This document shows, one piece after another, positions 43,766 to 53,948 of a stretch of DNA of 64,000 nt (positions within the stretch are counted from its first letter, which is position 1; every line of letters starts with the position of its first letter). Under the pieces are notes generated by a model. That model saw only the letters and a list, made by a program, of their open reading frames with translations, was not told where the DNA came from and searched no databases. The position numbers were made by a program, and so were the translations under genes. The stretch spans positions 1-64,000 of the forward strand of contig CBDHDN010000043.1 of the NCBI GenBank assembly GCA_965261585.1. Direction: 5' to 3'. This stretch comes from CBDHDN01 sp965261585. Its GTDB lineage: Bacteria > Pseudomonadota > Alphaproteobacteria > UBA6615.

Positions 43766-44881
43766 ATGCTCGCCTATATCATCCGCCGTCTGTTGCTGAT
43801 CATCCCGACGCTGTTCGGGATCATGATCATCAACTTCGCGATCGTGCAGACCGCGCCGGGCGGTCCGGTCGAGCAGATCCTGGCTAAGCTGTCGGGCAAC
43901 CTGGTCGACGCGACGGCCCGCATCGGCGGCGGCGACCAGGGCGAGACGACGGTCGATCAGCTGGAGCAGCAACGCTTCGACGACGCCGGCGGCACCAGCG
44001 CCTACCGCGGCGCGCGCGGCCTCGACCCGGAGATCATCGCGGAGATCGAGCGCATGGTCGGCTTCGACAAGCCGATCCACGTGCGCTTCTTCAAGATGAT
44101 GGGGAACTACATCACGTTCGATTTCGGCGACAGCTTCTTCCGCGACCGCGGCGTCGTCGATCTTGTTCTCGAGAAACTGCCGGTCTCGATCACGATCGGC
44201 ATCTGGACGACGCTGTTCACCTATTTGATCGCCATACCCCTGGGCATCGCCAAGGCGGTGCGCGACGGCTCGAAATTCGACATCTGGACCAGCGCCGTCG
44301 TCATCGTCGGCAACGCGATCCCGTCGTTCCTGTTCGCCATCCTGCTGATCGTGCTGTTCGCCGGCGGCACCTATGTCGACTGGTTCCCGCTGCGTGGACT
44401 GACGTCAGAGAACTGGGAGGAGCTCAGCTTCTTCGGCAAGATCGCCGACTACCTGTGGCACATCACGCTGCCGGTCCTGGCGTTGGTCATCGGCGGCTAT
44501 GCCGCCCTGACGATGCTGACCAAGAACTCGTTCCTCGACCAGATCAATCAGCAATATGTGCTGACGGCGCGCGCCAAGGGGCTGGAGCAGCGCCGCATTC
44601 TCTATGGCCACGTGTTCCGCAACGCCATGCTGATCGTCATCGCCGGCTTCCCGGCCGCGTTCATCGGCATCCTGTTTACCGGCTCGATGCTGATCGAGAT
44701 CATCTTCTCGCTCGACGGCCTTGGCCTCCTGGGCTTCGAGGCCGCGATCAACCGCGACTACCCGGTGCTGTTCGGCACGCTCTATTTCTTCTCGCTGCTC
44801 GGCCTGCTGCTCCACCTGATCGGCGACATCACCTATACCGTGGTTGATCCCCGCATCGACTTCGCGGCGCGCGAGGTCTAG
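43766..44881 (+). CDS. yejB: peptide ABC transporter permease (YejB-like)
   Basis: The 371-residue protein starts at ATG 43766. It has the N-terminal anchor LAYIIRRLLLIIPTLFGIMIINFAI and a long periplasmic insertion before the permease domain. The EAA-type loop lies in FLDQINQQYVLTARAKGLEQRRILYGHVFRNAML. It is the first inner-membrane subunit of a YejABEF-type importer of oligopeptides and microcin-C-like compounds. It directly abuts yejE. The frame is intact, unlike the upstream binding-protein gene. Confidence 0.92.
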   Translation: MLAYIIRRLLLIIPTLFGIMIINFAIVQTAPGGPVEQILAKLSGNLVDATARIGGGDQGETTVDQLEQQRFDDAGGTSAYRGARGLDPEIIAEIERMVGFDKPIHVRFFKMMGNYITFDFGDSFFRDRGVVDLVLEKLPVSITIGIWTTLFTYLIAIPLGIAKAVRDGSKFDIWTSAVVIVGNAIPSFLFAILLIVLFAGGTYVDWFPLRGLTSENWEELSFFGKIADYLWHITLPVLALVIGGYAALTMLTKNSFLDQINQQYVLTARAKGLEQRRILYGHVFRNAMLIVIAGFPAAFIGILFTGSMLIEIIFSLDGLGLLGFEAAINRDYPVLFGTLYFFSLLGLLLHLIGDITYTVVDPRIDFAAREV

Positions 44882-45973
44882 ATGGTCGCCGTCCTCGACA
44901 TCGCACCGCCGCGCGAACGCGTCCTCGGCTTGGCGCTGACGCCGGTCACCCGACGCCGGCTGGCGAATTTCTGTGCCAACCGCCGGGGCTATTGGTCGCT
45001 GTGGATTTTCCTGGCGATCTTCGTGTTGTCGTTGTTCGCCGAGTTCATCGCCAACGACAAGCCGCTGCTCGTCCGCTTCGACGGCCATTTCTACGCCCCC
45101 ATCTTCACGGCCTATCCGGAGACCGCCTACGGCGGTGAGTTCGAGACGGAGGCCGACTACACCGACCCGTTCGTGGTTGAGCTGATCGAGGAACAGGGCT
45201 GGCTGATCTGGCCCTTGATCCCCTACAGCTTCGACACGCCAGCAACCGGTCTGCCAATGCCGGCGCCATCGCCGCCAACGGCGCAGAACTGGCTCGGCAC
45301 CGACGATCAGGCACGCGACGTCGTCGCCCGGCTGATCTATGGATTCCGGATTTCCGTCCTGTTCGGCTTGGTGCTGACGGTGTTCAGCAGCGTCGTCGGC
45401 GTCGCCGCCGGCGCCGTGCAGGGCTATTTCGGCGGCTGGGTCGACCTGGTTTTCCAGCGCTTCATCGAGATCTGGTCGTCGATGCCGACGCTGTTCCTGC
45501 TGATCATCCTGGCCTCGGTCATCGAGCCCAGCTTCTGGTCCCTGCTGGGCCTGTTGCTGCTGTTTAGCTGGATGGCGTTGGTCGGCGTCGTCCGCGCCGA
45601 GTTCCTGCGCGCCCGCAACTTCGACTATGTCAGGGCGGCGCGCGCCCTCGGCGTCGGCGACGCCGCGATCATGGCCCGCCACGTGCTGCCCAACGCCATG
45701 GTCGCGACCATGACGTTCCTACCCTTCATTACAGCCGGCTCCATAACCGTGCTGACGAGCCTCGACTTCATCGGCTTCGGGCTGCCGCCGGGCTCGGCCT
45801 CGCTCGGCGAGATGCTGAAGCAGGGCAAGAACAACCTGCAGGCGCCGTGGCTTGGCTTTACCGCGTTCTTCGTCATTGCCATCATGCTGAGCCTGATGAT
45901 CTTCATCGGCGAAGCGGTCCGCGACGCCTTCGACCCGCGCAAGCAGGTCGCGGCGGACATGCCAGCGACATGA
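44882..45973 (+). CDS. yejE: peptide ABC transporter permease (YejE-like)
   Basis: The 363-residue protein starts immediately after the yejB stop. An N-terminal helix (near 37-57) and a periplasmic loop precede the permease core. Motifs include NWLGTDDQARDVVARLIYGFRISV and the EAA-loop segment FDYVRAARALGVGDAAIMARHVLPN. It pairs with YejB to form the channel. Confidence 0.93.
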   Translation: MVAVLDIAPPRERVLGLALTPVTRRRLANFCANRRGYWSLWIFLAIFVLSLFAEFIANDKPLLVRFDGHFYAPIFTAYPETAYGGEFETEADYTDPFVVELIEEQGWLIWPLIPYSFDTPATGLPMPAPSPPTAQNWLGTDDQARDVVARLIYGFRISVLFGLVLTVFSSVVGVAAGAVQGYFGGWVDLVFQRFIEIWSSMPTLFLLIILASVIEPSFWSLLGLLLLFSWMALVGVVRAEFLRARNFDYVRAARALGVGDAAIMARHVLPNAMVATMTFLPFITAGSITVLTSLDFIGFGLPPGSASLGEMLKQGKNNLQAPWLGFTAFFVIAIMLSLMIFIGEAVRDAFDPRKQVAADMPAT

Positions 45974-45986
45974 GCGCCCCCAAGAC

Positions 45987-47666
45987 ATGAGCAAGCCCAC
46001 CAACGGCAAGGCCCCCAACGGCGAAGCCCCCAACGGCAAAAGCGGGCACCTGCTGCAGGTGCGCGACCTGGCGGTGGAGTTCTCGACGCCGGGCGGGCTC
46101 ATCCAGGCGGTACGCGGCGTCACGTTCGAGATCGGCCGCGGCAAGACGCTGGCGCTTGTCGGCAAATCCGGCTCCGGCAAGTCGGTGACGGCGCTGTCGG
46201 TCCTGCAGTTGCTGCCCTATCCGGTGGCCCGGCATCCCGCCGGCAGCGTCAAATTCGCCGACGTCGAGATGATCGGCGCGCCCGACGAGACGCTGCGCAC
46301 GATCCGCGGCAACCGCGTCGCGATGATCTTTCAGGAGCCGATGACCTCGCTCAACCCGCTGCACACGGTGGAGAAGCAGGTCAACGAGGTGCTGTTCATC
46401 CACAAGGGCCTCAACCGGATCGCCGCGCGGGCGCGCACGCTGGAGCTCTTGCAGCTGGTCGGCCTGGCCGAGGCGGAGCGGCGGCTGGGCGCCTTTCCGC
46501 ACGAGCTGTCGGGCGGCCAGCGCCAGCGCGTGATGATCGCCATGGCGCTGGCCAACGAGCCCGACCTGTTGATCGCCGACGAGCCGACGACGGCGCTGGA
46601 CGTGACGATCCAGGCGCAGATCCTGAAGCTGTTGAAGGAGCTGCAGCAGCGCTTCGGCATGGCGATCCTGTTCATCACCCACGACCTCTCCATCGTGCGC
46701 AAGATGGCCGACGAGGTGTGTGTGATGAGCGGGGGCGAGATCGTCGAGCAGGGCCCGGTCGCGCGCATCTTCGATACGCCGTCCCACCCCTACACGCGCC
46801 ACCTCCTGGAGTCCGAGCCCAAGGGCACGCCGCACGATGTCGACCCGCGCGCGCCGGCGGTGATGAAGACCGCCGATCTGAAGGTCTGGTTCCCGATCAA
46901 GGCCGGCGTGCTGCGCCGCACGATCGACCATGTGCGCGCCGTCGACGGCATCACAGTCGAGGTCCGCGAGGGCCAGACCGTCGGCGTCGTCGGCGAATCC
47001 GGCTCCGGCAAGACGACGCTTGGCCTGGCGCTGTTGCGCCTGATCTCGTCGGACGGGCCGATTGAGTTCGACGGCCACGTCATCCAGGGCCTCAGATCGA
47101 AGTCGCTGCGGCCGCTCCGGCGCGAGATGCAGGTCGTCTTCCAGGACCCCTACGGCAGCCTGAGCCCGCGCATGTCGATCAGCCAGATCATCGAGGAGGG
47201 GCTGAAGGTCCATCACATCGGCGCCACCGCCGAAGAGCGCGACCAGCTGATCATCCAGGCCATGGAGGAGGTCGGCCTCGACCCGGCGAGCCGCAACCGC
47301 TACCCGCACGAGTTCTCCGGCGGCCAGCGTCAGCGCGTCGCGATCGCCCGCGCCATGGTGCTGAAGCCGCGCTTCGTCGTGCTCGACGAGCCGACCTCGG
47401 CGCTCGACCGTTCGGTGCAGGCGCAGATCATCGACCTGCTGCGCGACCTGCAGGCCCGGCACAAGCTCGCCTACCTGTTCATCAGCCACGATTTGAAGGT
47501 GGTGCGCGCGATCTCCGACCAAGTCATCGTCATGCAGGCCGGCAAGGTCGTCGAGCAGGGCGCCGCCGTGCAGATCTTCGACGCGCCGCGCGAGGACTAC
47601 ACCAAGGCGCTGATGGCCGCGGCCTTCGATCTGGAGGCGGTCGAGACCGGGATCGTCGCGACCTAG
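45987..47666 (+). CDS. yejF: peptide ABC transporter dual ATP-binding protein (YejF-like)
   Basis: The 559-residue protein has two ABC cassettes. The first has Walker A GKSGSGKS, signature LSGGQRQR and Walker B LLIADEPT. The second has GESGSGKTT, FSGGQRQR and VVLDEPT. Each is followed by an oligopeptide-transporter C-terminal extension. The N-terminus carries a short low-complexity repeat of APNGE/APNGK units. It powers the YejBE channel and is the last gene of the operon. Confidence 0.94.
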   Translation: MSKPTNGKAPNGEAPNGKSGHLLQVRDLAVEFSTPGGLIQAVRGVTFEIGRGKTLALVGKSGSGKSVTALSVLQLLPYPVARHPAGSVKFADVEMIGAPDETLRTIRGNRVAMIFQEPMTSLNPLHTVEKQVNEVLFIHKGLNRIAARARTLELLQLVGLAEAERRLGAFPHELSGGQRQRVMIAMALANEPDLLIADEPTTALDVTIQAQILKLLKELQQRFGMAILFITHDLSIVRKMADEVCVMSGGEIVEQGPVARIFDTPSHPYTRHLLESEPKGTPHDVDPRAPAVMKTADLKVWFPIKAGVLRRTIDHVRAVDGITVEVREGQTVGVVGESGSGKTTLGLALLRLISSDGPIEFDGHVIQGLRSKSLRPLRREMQVVFQDPYGSLSPRMSISQIIEEGLKVHHIGATAEERDQLIIQAMEEVGLDPASRNRYPHEFSGGQRQRVAIARAMVLKPRFVVLDEPTSALDRSVQAQIIDLLRDLQARHKLAYLFISHDLKVVRAISDQVIVMQAGKVVEQGAAVQIFDAPREDYTKALMAAAFDLEAVETGIVAT

Positions 47667-47695
47667 GCCCGACGGCAAGCGGGCCGCAGCCCAAA

Positions 47696-47877
47696 TTGAA
47701 CCACAGAGACACAGAGGCACAGAGCAGGATGATGGCTCGCCCGACGGTCATGGCCGGGCTTGACCCGGCCATCCAGGAGGCCGCGCGAGCCCTGGATGCC
47801 CGGATCAAGTCCAGGCATGACGCTTCCAAGGGAACGGCTTGCCCTCCTCTGTGCCTCTGTGCCTCTGTGGTTCAGGC
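47696..47877. repeat. inverted ACCACAGAGGCACAGAG repeats flanking a palindrome
   Basis: TTGAACCACAGAGACACAGA (47696) and, inverted, CCTCTGTGCCTCTGTGGTTC (47854-47873) bracket a palindromic core at 47744-47823. In that core ATGGCCGGGCTTGACCCGG pairs imperfectly with CCCGGATCAAGTCCAGGCAT. The whole 180 bp separates yejF from ghrA and contains no gene. Confidence 0.8.
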
Positions 47878-47900
47878 TGTTGGCCCGGGCGGCATCTGAG

Positions 47901-48833
47901 ATGGCGCTGTTGTTTTCTTCCGCCATGGACCCGGCGGACTGGTGGACAGCTGAGCTGGCGCGGCGCGTCGACGACCTGGAGGTGCGCGTGTGGCCCGATG
48001 TCGGCGACGTCGCCGACATCGAGTTCGCGCTGGTCTGGCAGCCGCGGGCGGGCGACCTCAGGCGCTATCCCAATCTGCGGGCGATCTTTTCGCTGGGCGC
48101 CGGCGTCGACCACCTGTTGGGCGATCCGAGCCAGCTGCCGCCCGGCGTGCCGATCGCCCGGGTCGTCGATCCCCTGCTGACCGCCGGCATGACCGAGTTC
48201 GTACTGTTGCACGTGCTGCGCTACCACCGGTGCTGGCCCGAATACATGGCGCAGGCGGTCGACCATGTCTGGCGGCCGCACCGCCAGTACACCACGAGCG
48301 ACCGCACGATCGGCATCATGGGGCTGGGCGTGCTTGGCCGGGCCGCGGCGGACGCATTGACCGGCCTCGGCTTCACGGTCGTCGGCTGGAGCCGATCGCC
48401 GAAGAACCTGCCCGGCCTCACCACATTCCATGGCGACGACGGCCTGATGCCCTTTCTTGGGCGTGCCCAGATCCTGATCTGCATGCTGCCGCTGACGCCG
48501 GCCACTGCCGGCATCCTCAAAGCGGGCACGTTCGCGGCACTGCCCGAGGGCGCGGTGCTGATCAACCTTGCCCGCGGCGCCCACCTGGTCGAGGCGGACC
48601 TGATCCCGGCGCTCGACAGCGGCCGCCTGTCGGCCGCGGCGCTGGACGTGTTCCGCACCGAGCCGCTGCCGCCCGCCCATCCGTTCTGGGCCCATCCGGC
48701 GATCACCGTGACGCCCCACGTCGCGACCCTGTCCGACCCGCGCAGCGTCGCCGACCTGGTGGTCGCGAATATCCGCCGCATCCGCGCCGGCGAGCCGCCG
48801 GCCAACGCCGTCGACCCGGCGGTCGGGTACTAG
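47901..48833 (+). CDS. ghrA: glyoxylate/hydroxypyruvate reductase A-type dehydrogenase
   Basis: The 310-residue protein is of the D-2-hydroxyacid dehydrogenase family. It has the NAD(P)-binding motif GIMGLGVLGRAAADAL, LINLARGAHLVEADLIPAL with the substrate-site Arg, DVFRTEPLP and a terminal PHVA histidine. It matches the GhrA branch, which reduces glyoxylate and hydroxypyruvate. The start at 47901 gives the family length; longer in-frame versions run into repeats. Confidence 0.88.
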   Translation: MALLFSSAMDPADWWTAELARRVDDLEVRVWPDVGDVADIEFALVWQPRAGDLRRYPNLRAIFSLGAGVDHLLGDPSQLPPGVPIARVVDPLLTAGMTEFVLLHVLRYHRCWPEYMAQAVDHVWRPHRQYTTSDRTIGIMGLGVLGRAAADALTGLGFTVVGWSRSPKNLPGLTTFHGDDGLMPFLGRAQILICMLPLTPATAGILKAGTFAALPEGAVLINLARGAHLVEADLIPALDSGRLSAAALDVFRTEPLPPAHPFWAHPAITVTPHVATLSDPRSVADLVVANIRRIRAGEPPANAVDPAVGY

Positions 48834-48844
48834 AGTGGCAGCGG

Positions 48845-49112
48845 CTACACGACTTCCTTGACGATCGCCGACCAGGCCAGCGCGCTGAGGCCGACGATGA
48901 GGGCGATACCGATCTGCCAGTCGAGCAGGACGAGATAGGCCTTCATCGCCCAGTGCGCATGAAAGCAGCCGGAATCGAAACGCCGGATGCTGGGCACGAG
49001 CGTATTGCCCTGCACGTCGGGCACGACGCAGATGGCGCCCTGGATGAGCAGCGCGACGATGGCGAGCGCCGCGAGGGCCGTCAACGAACCACACACCGTC
49101 AGACCGAGTCTC
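48845..49112 (-). pseudogene. small membrane protein, 5' end cut by an IS
   Basis: The reverse-strand frame reads LTVCGSLTALAALAIVALLIQGAICVV, a polar loop with VPSIRRFDSGCFHAHWAM, and a second helix (DWQIGIALIVGLSALAW). The frame runs into the IS end at 49113, and no continuation is visible beyond 50456. It is therefore probably truncated, unless it starts at an internal GTG near 49098. Function unknown. Confidence 0.5.
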
Positions 49113-49178
49113 TGAGGTGGCCCCGGAAATTCGGACAGGTCGTTAAGGTGTATTCCACTGTCTGACGGAGGAATACAG

Positions 49179-49463
49179 ATGAGCAGCAAGCGACGGAGAT
49201 TTTCAGGGGAGCTGAAGACGAAGGTGGCGCTGGAGGCGCTTCGGGGCGAGCGGACGCTGCAGGAGATCGCCTCGCAGCACCAGGTCCATCCGAATCAGGT
49301 GGGCGCCTGGAAGCGCCAGGCGATCGAGGGTCTGGTCGAGGTGTTCTCGAAGGGCGCCGAGCGGCGGGTCCGGGACCATGAGAGCGAGGTCCGCGATCTT
49401 CACGCCAAGATCGGGGAGTTGATCGTGGAGCGGGATTTTTTATCGCGCGGGTCCGGTCGATGA
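49179..49463 (+). CDS. IS3-family transposase OrfA (second type)
   Basis: A 94-residue HTH protein (FSGELKTKVALEALRGERTLQEIASQHQVHPNQVGAWKRQA) followed by a leucine-zipper-like segment. Near its end the heptamer TTTTTTA (49436-49442), in the correct phase, is a classic -1 slippery site. Frameshifting there would join OrfA to OrfB. Confidence 0.92.
   Translation: MSSKRRRFSGELKTKVALEALRGERTLQEIASQHQVHPNQVGAWKRQAIEGLVEVFSKGAERRVRDHESEVRDLHAKIGELIVERDFLSRGSGR
49436..49442 (+). promoter_or_regulatory. -1 ribosomal frameshift site (T TTT TTA) of the IS
   Basis: OrfA codons read GAT TTT TTA here, so the heptamer is T TTT TTA in the zero frame. Slipping back one base enters the OrfB frame upstream of its ATG at 49460, yielding the OrfAB transposase typical of IS3 elements. 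Confidence 0.75.
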
Positions 49464-50394
49464 GCCGGGCGGAGCGGCGCGCGATGGTTGTGCGCGACCA
49501 CCCGGCGTTGAGCCTGAGCCGGCAATGCCGCCTGCTGTCGGTCGGACGTTCCTCGCTCTACTACGAGCCGACGGGGGAGAGCGCCGAGACGCTCGCACTG
49601 ATGCGGCGGATCGACGAGCTCTTCCTGAAGTATCCGTTTTACGGCGCCCGTCGGATGGCACTTCACCTGCGCCGCGAGGGCGTGCGTATGGGGGGCGCCG
49701 GGCCGGGCGGCTGATGAGCCTGATGGGGCTTCAGGCGATCTATCGGGCGCCGCGTACCAGCGATCCGCACCCCGAGCACCGGGTCTACCCATATCTGCTG
49801 CGGGGCCTGGCGATCGAGCGGGCGAACCATGTCTGGTGCGCCGATATCACCTATATCCCGGTGCAGCGCGGCTTCCTTTACCTGGTGGCGATCATGGACT
49901 GGGCGAGCCGGTACGTCCTGGCCTGGCGGCTGTCGAACACGCTGGACGCGAGCTTCTGCACAGACGCTCTAGAAGAGGTCCTGGCCCGGCATGGCGCGCC
50001 GGAGATATTCAACACCGACCAGGGCAGCCAGTTCACCAGCTTCGCCTTCACCGGGCGCCTGCAGGCGGCCGGCATCCGGATCTCGATGGATGGCAGGGGC
50101 CGGTGCATGGACAATATCTTCATCGAGCGGCTGTGGCGCTCGCTCAAATACGAGGCGATCTATCTCCACGAGATCGCCGACGGCTTCTCCGCCCGGCGCC
50201 TGATCCGTGATTGGGTCCGCTTTTACAACCTTGAGAGGCCGCACTTGGCGCTGGACGGGCGGACCCCGGCCGAGGCATATCGCGGCGAGCCGCCTGTGGA
50301 TATGGTGGACAAGCCGCTCCGCGCCTTGCCCACATCCCCACAGGCGCAACAGCAGCAGCAGGAAGATCGCATGAAAGGGATTCTGGCGGCTTGA
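49460..50394 (+). pseudogene. IS3-family transposase OrfB (second type), one-base frameshift
   Basis: The first frame (MSRAERRAMVV to RREGVRM) and the second (GRLMSLMGLQAIYR onwards) belong to one integrase-core transposase. DDE residues are in CADITYIPV, NTDQGSQFTS and DNIFIERLWRSLKYE. The break is in GGGGGG at 49690-49695; a seventh G would restore a 311-residue protein. It ends with a Q-rich tail (SPQAQQQQQ). Confidence 0.85.
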
Positions 50395-50471
50395 GAAACA
50401 ACCGGAATACACCTTAACTCAGCCGCCAGGCTGTCCGAATAGGCGAGGCCACCTCACCCCCGGACGCCTTT

Positions 50472-50500
50472 CTCTTGTGTCTCTGTGTCTAAGTGGTTCA
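50472..50500. repeat. diverged ACCACAGAGGCACAGAG-family repeat
   Basis: TCTTGTGTCTCTGTGTCTAA then GTGGTTCAA, directly after the IS. It is a more diverged member of the family seen at 47696, 51435 and elsewhere. Confidence 0.65.
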
Positions 50501-50522
50501 ACCCTCCTCGATACCCAAGGTT

Positions 50523-50926
50523 CTAGGTCCACCAGACGTCGAGCGGACTGAAGCTCTTGGCGGCCTCGCGGGCGGCGGGGTTGTCCTCGACGAGGGGGCG
50601 GTAGGCCATGTCGACAATCAGGATGTGGTGGGTCAGCCAGCGCTTCAGGTAGTTGAGGAGCTCTCGATCGATGCTGTCGGCCCCCGTGCCGGCCTCCCCC
50701 GTGCCGGTCTCCGCCGTGCCGGCCTGGGCCGTGCACGCGCCCCCCGTTGCGGCATCGAGGCGCCATAGCGCGTCAGGGCGACCAAGGCCTGCCTGCTGAC
50801 GGCGGCCGAGCCCTTGCTGCCAACATTGGCATCGAGGCGGTTGATGATGTCGATCAGGCCCCGGTGGTCGGCGTCCAGCTCGGGCACACCGACGCTCATT
50901 CGTGTCCGCCAACGCATGAGCGCCAT
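50523..50926 (-). pseudogene. bacteriohemerythrin-like protein, frameshifted, with low-complexity centre
   Basis: The N-terminus from ATG 50926 (MALMRWRTRMSVGVPELDADHRGLIDIINRLDA) and a C-terminus in another frame (LLNYLKRWLTHHILIVDMAYRPLVE) match hemerythrin helices A and D, with iron-ligand His and the HxxxxD motif. They meet at a G6 run (50732-50737, C on the + strand). One extra base gives 134 residues, the family length. The middle, where the HxxxE helix should be, is replaced by repeats of about 15 bp encoding AGTAE/TGTGE units. Iron binding is probably lost. Confidence 0.65.
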
Positions 50927-51030
50927 GGCGCGATCTCGCGTAGTTGGTCCGAGTCGCATGGTGGCACGGCGGCGCGCCGGCGCCGTTGATCCAGGTCAAG
51001 CCGGGCGCGGCGGACGGCCCGTTAGCGGCG

Positions 51031-51378
51031 CTACGTCGCCGGTGCTTCGCCGGCGGCGCGGCGGATCAGCTCGCCAAACTCGGACAGGAAGACCGAGCCG
51101 GCGACGGTGCAGGTCAGCAGGATCGAGCGGCGATCGTCGACGTCGGTCTTGCGGCGCAACAGGTCCAGCGCCGCCAGCCGGTCGACGGCGCGCGTGATCG
51201 CCGGTTTCGAGGCGCCCAGGTCCCGCGCCATGCCGCGCACCGTGTGCGGCGGCGACGTCAGATAGACCGTCAGCAGCAGGGCGATCTGACGCGCGCTCAG
51301 GTCGGGGGCGTCACGGCGCACCGATTCGACGGTCGCGCGCCGCCACAGCTGCAGCGCCTGCATCGATGAGAGGCTCAT
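51031..51378 (-). CDS. MarR-family transcriptional regulator
   Basis: The 115-residue protein has a winged helix-turn-helix: LSARQIALLLTVYLTSPPHTVRGMARDLGASKPAITRAVDRLAALDLLRRKTDVDDRRS, with the conserved DxRS wing. Regulators of this family act as dimers and usually respond to small aromatic or oxidising ligands. Its target is not evident. The neighbours are the degraded hemerythrin downstream and an aminopeptidase upstream. It is slightly shorter than typical MarR (about 140). Confidence 0.85.
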   Translation of the reverse strand: MSLSSMQALQLWRRATVESVRRDAPDLSARQIALLLTVYLTSPPHTVRGMARDLGASKPAITRAVDRLAALDLLRRKTDVDDRRSILLTCTVAGSVFLSEFGELIRRAAGEAPAT

Positions 51379-51434
51379 GGGGCGACCCGGTCGTTACGCA
51401 ACCGGATCAATCTAGCTCTTTACGCAGCGAAGGC

Positions 51435-51571
51435 AAGGCTGAACCACAGAGGCACAGAGTGAAAGGATAAGGGCGGGTTCGAGCGGAACGGCCAATGGTT
51501 TCCGGATCACGTCCACGGCTTCCCCATCGTTCTTCTCGTTTCCTCTGTGTCTCTGTGCCTCTGTGGTTCAA
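51435..51571. repeat. inverted pair of ACCACAGAGGCACAGAG repeats
   Basis: CTGAACCACAGAGGCACAGA (51440 region) and the inverse TCTGTGCCTCTGTGGTTCAA (51552-51571) enclose about 90 bp. The arrangement mirrors 47696-47877 and suggests a unit of two inverted ends. No gene lies in 51379-51611. Confidence 0.8.
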
Positions 51572-51611
51572 CCGAGCATCAGTTGCGCAAACGCCTCCAC
51601 AACGGCCGAAG

Positions 51612-53042
<1,431 letters not shown>

Positions 53043-53099
53043 CGGCCGGCACCTTGCATGAGATCGCCGGGACCGGCAATGCCGCTACACGACGGCGGC

Positions 53100-53810
53100 T
53101 CAACGGCGGCGGAAGCGCAGCTTCGTGACGTCGGCGCCTTCGCGCTTGAGATAGTCGAGGATGCCCTTGCCGCGTTCGTCCTTGAACGTGTCCTGCAGGA
53201 CCGTCGCGGTGGCCATGCGATCGACGCGGAAGGCACGGAAGTCGACGCGCAGCTCGCACCAGGCGAGCAGCAGCCACACCGGGCCGTAGAACGCGAGGCC
53301 GAGCGGCCGCACGACACGCTCGCTCCGCCGGCCTTGCTCGTCGGCGTAGTGGAGGTGGACCTTGGTGCGGGCGCGCACGGCGCGGCGCAGCGCCGCCAGA
53401 TCGGCCGAGAACGGCATCCGCATGCGCGACGGCGGCGCGAACAGCGCGGTGTCCAGAAGCTCGCGCCGCAGCCGGTCCGGCAGCACCGCCTCGACCTTGT
53501 CGAGCGCCCGCTCGGCCGCCGCGGCAAGCGCCGGATCGCCCCAGCTGGAGATGATCTGGGCGCCGAGCACGATCGCCTCGATTTCCTCGACCTCGAACAT
53601 CAGGGGCGGCAGGTCGTAGCCGCTGCGCAACAGGTATCCGACACCGGGCTCTCCTTCGATCGGCACGCCGGAGCCGACGAGGTCGGCGACGTCACGGTAG
53701 ACCGTCCGCACAGAGACCTCCAACGCCTCGGCGATCATCTGCGCCGTCGTCACGCCACGCTGGCCGCGCAGCAACTGGATCAGCCGAAACAAACGGTCCG
53801 CGCGCCGCAT
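53100..53810 (-). CDS. HTH/WYL-domain (YafY-like) transcriptional regulator
   Basis: The 236-residue protein starts at 53810 with an HTH_11 domain (ADRLFRLIQLLRGQRGVTTAQMIAEALEVSVRTVYRD). The ligand-sensing WYL domain follows (RPLGLAFYGPVWLLLAWCELRVDFRAFRVDRM). It is divergent from the VOC/haloalkane dehalogenase genes, and the shared 138-bp gap contains a strong palindrome. It likely controls that block and itself. Confidence 0.9.
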   Translation of the reverse strand: MRRADRLFRLIQLLRGQRGVTTAQMIAEALEVSVRTVYRDVADLVGSGVPIEGEPGVGYLLRSGYDLPPLMFEVEEIEAIVLGAQIISSWGDPALAAAAERALDKVEAVLPDRLRRELLDTALFAPPSRMRMPFSADLAALRRAVRARTKVHLHYADEQGRRSERVVRPLGLAFYGPVWLLLAWCELRVDFRAFRVDRMATATVLQDTFKDERGKGILDYLKREGADVTKLRFRRR

Positions 53811-53879
53811 GGCTCCCCCGTCTTCCAGGTGTGCCCGCCGAGGCAGACTCACCCGATCGGCCAACACCCTAGTCCAAGG

Positions 53880-53908
53880 CTACTGACACCATGCTGTCAG
53901 TAGCATGG
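53880..53908. promoter_or_regulatory. overlapping palindromes, probable operator of the WYL regulator
   Basis: CTACTGACA-N6-TGTCAGTAG (53880-53903) overlaps CCATGCT-N6-AGCATGG (53889-53908). Both are perfect inverted repeats in the divergent promoter region between the WYL regulator and the VOC gene. They are placed where a dimeric repressor or activator would sit. Confidence 0.7.
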
Positions 53909-53948
53909 TGCTATCCAAAGTCAGCAATGACAAACGCCAGTGAGGAGC

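Larger units (their letters stand above)
49113..50456 (+). mobile_element. IS3-family element, 1344 bp, second type
   Basis: The ends TGAGGTGGCCCCGG and its inverted partner (…GGCCACCTCA at 50456) form an imperfect terminal repeat that also shares ATTCGGACAG. AAGGTGTATTCC recurs inside both ends. It carries orfA and orfB on the + strand. It is unrelated at the ends to the 1414-bp IS3 element. No clear target duplication is visible. Confidence 0.9.

Noticed and set aside
45903..47720. Reverse-strand 605-codon frame opposite yejF
   Set aside because: Antisense of a dual ABC ATPase; no recognisable motifs.
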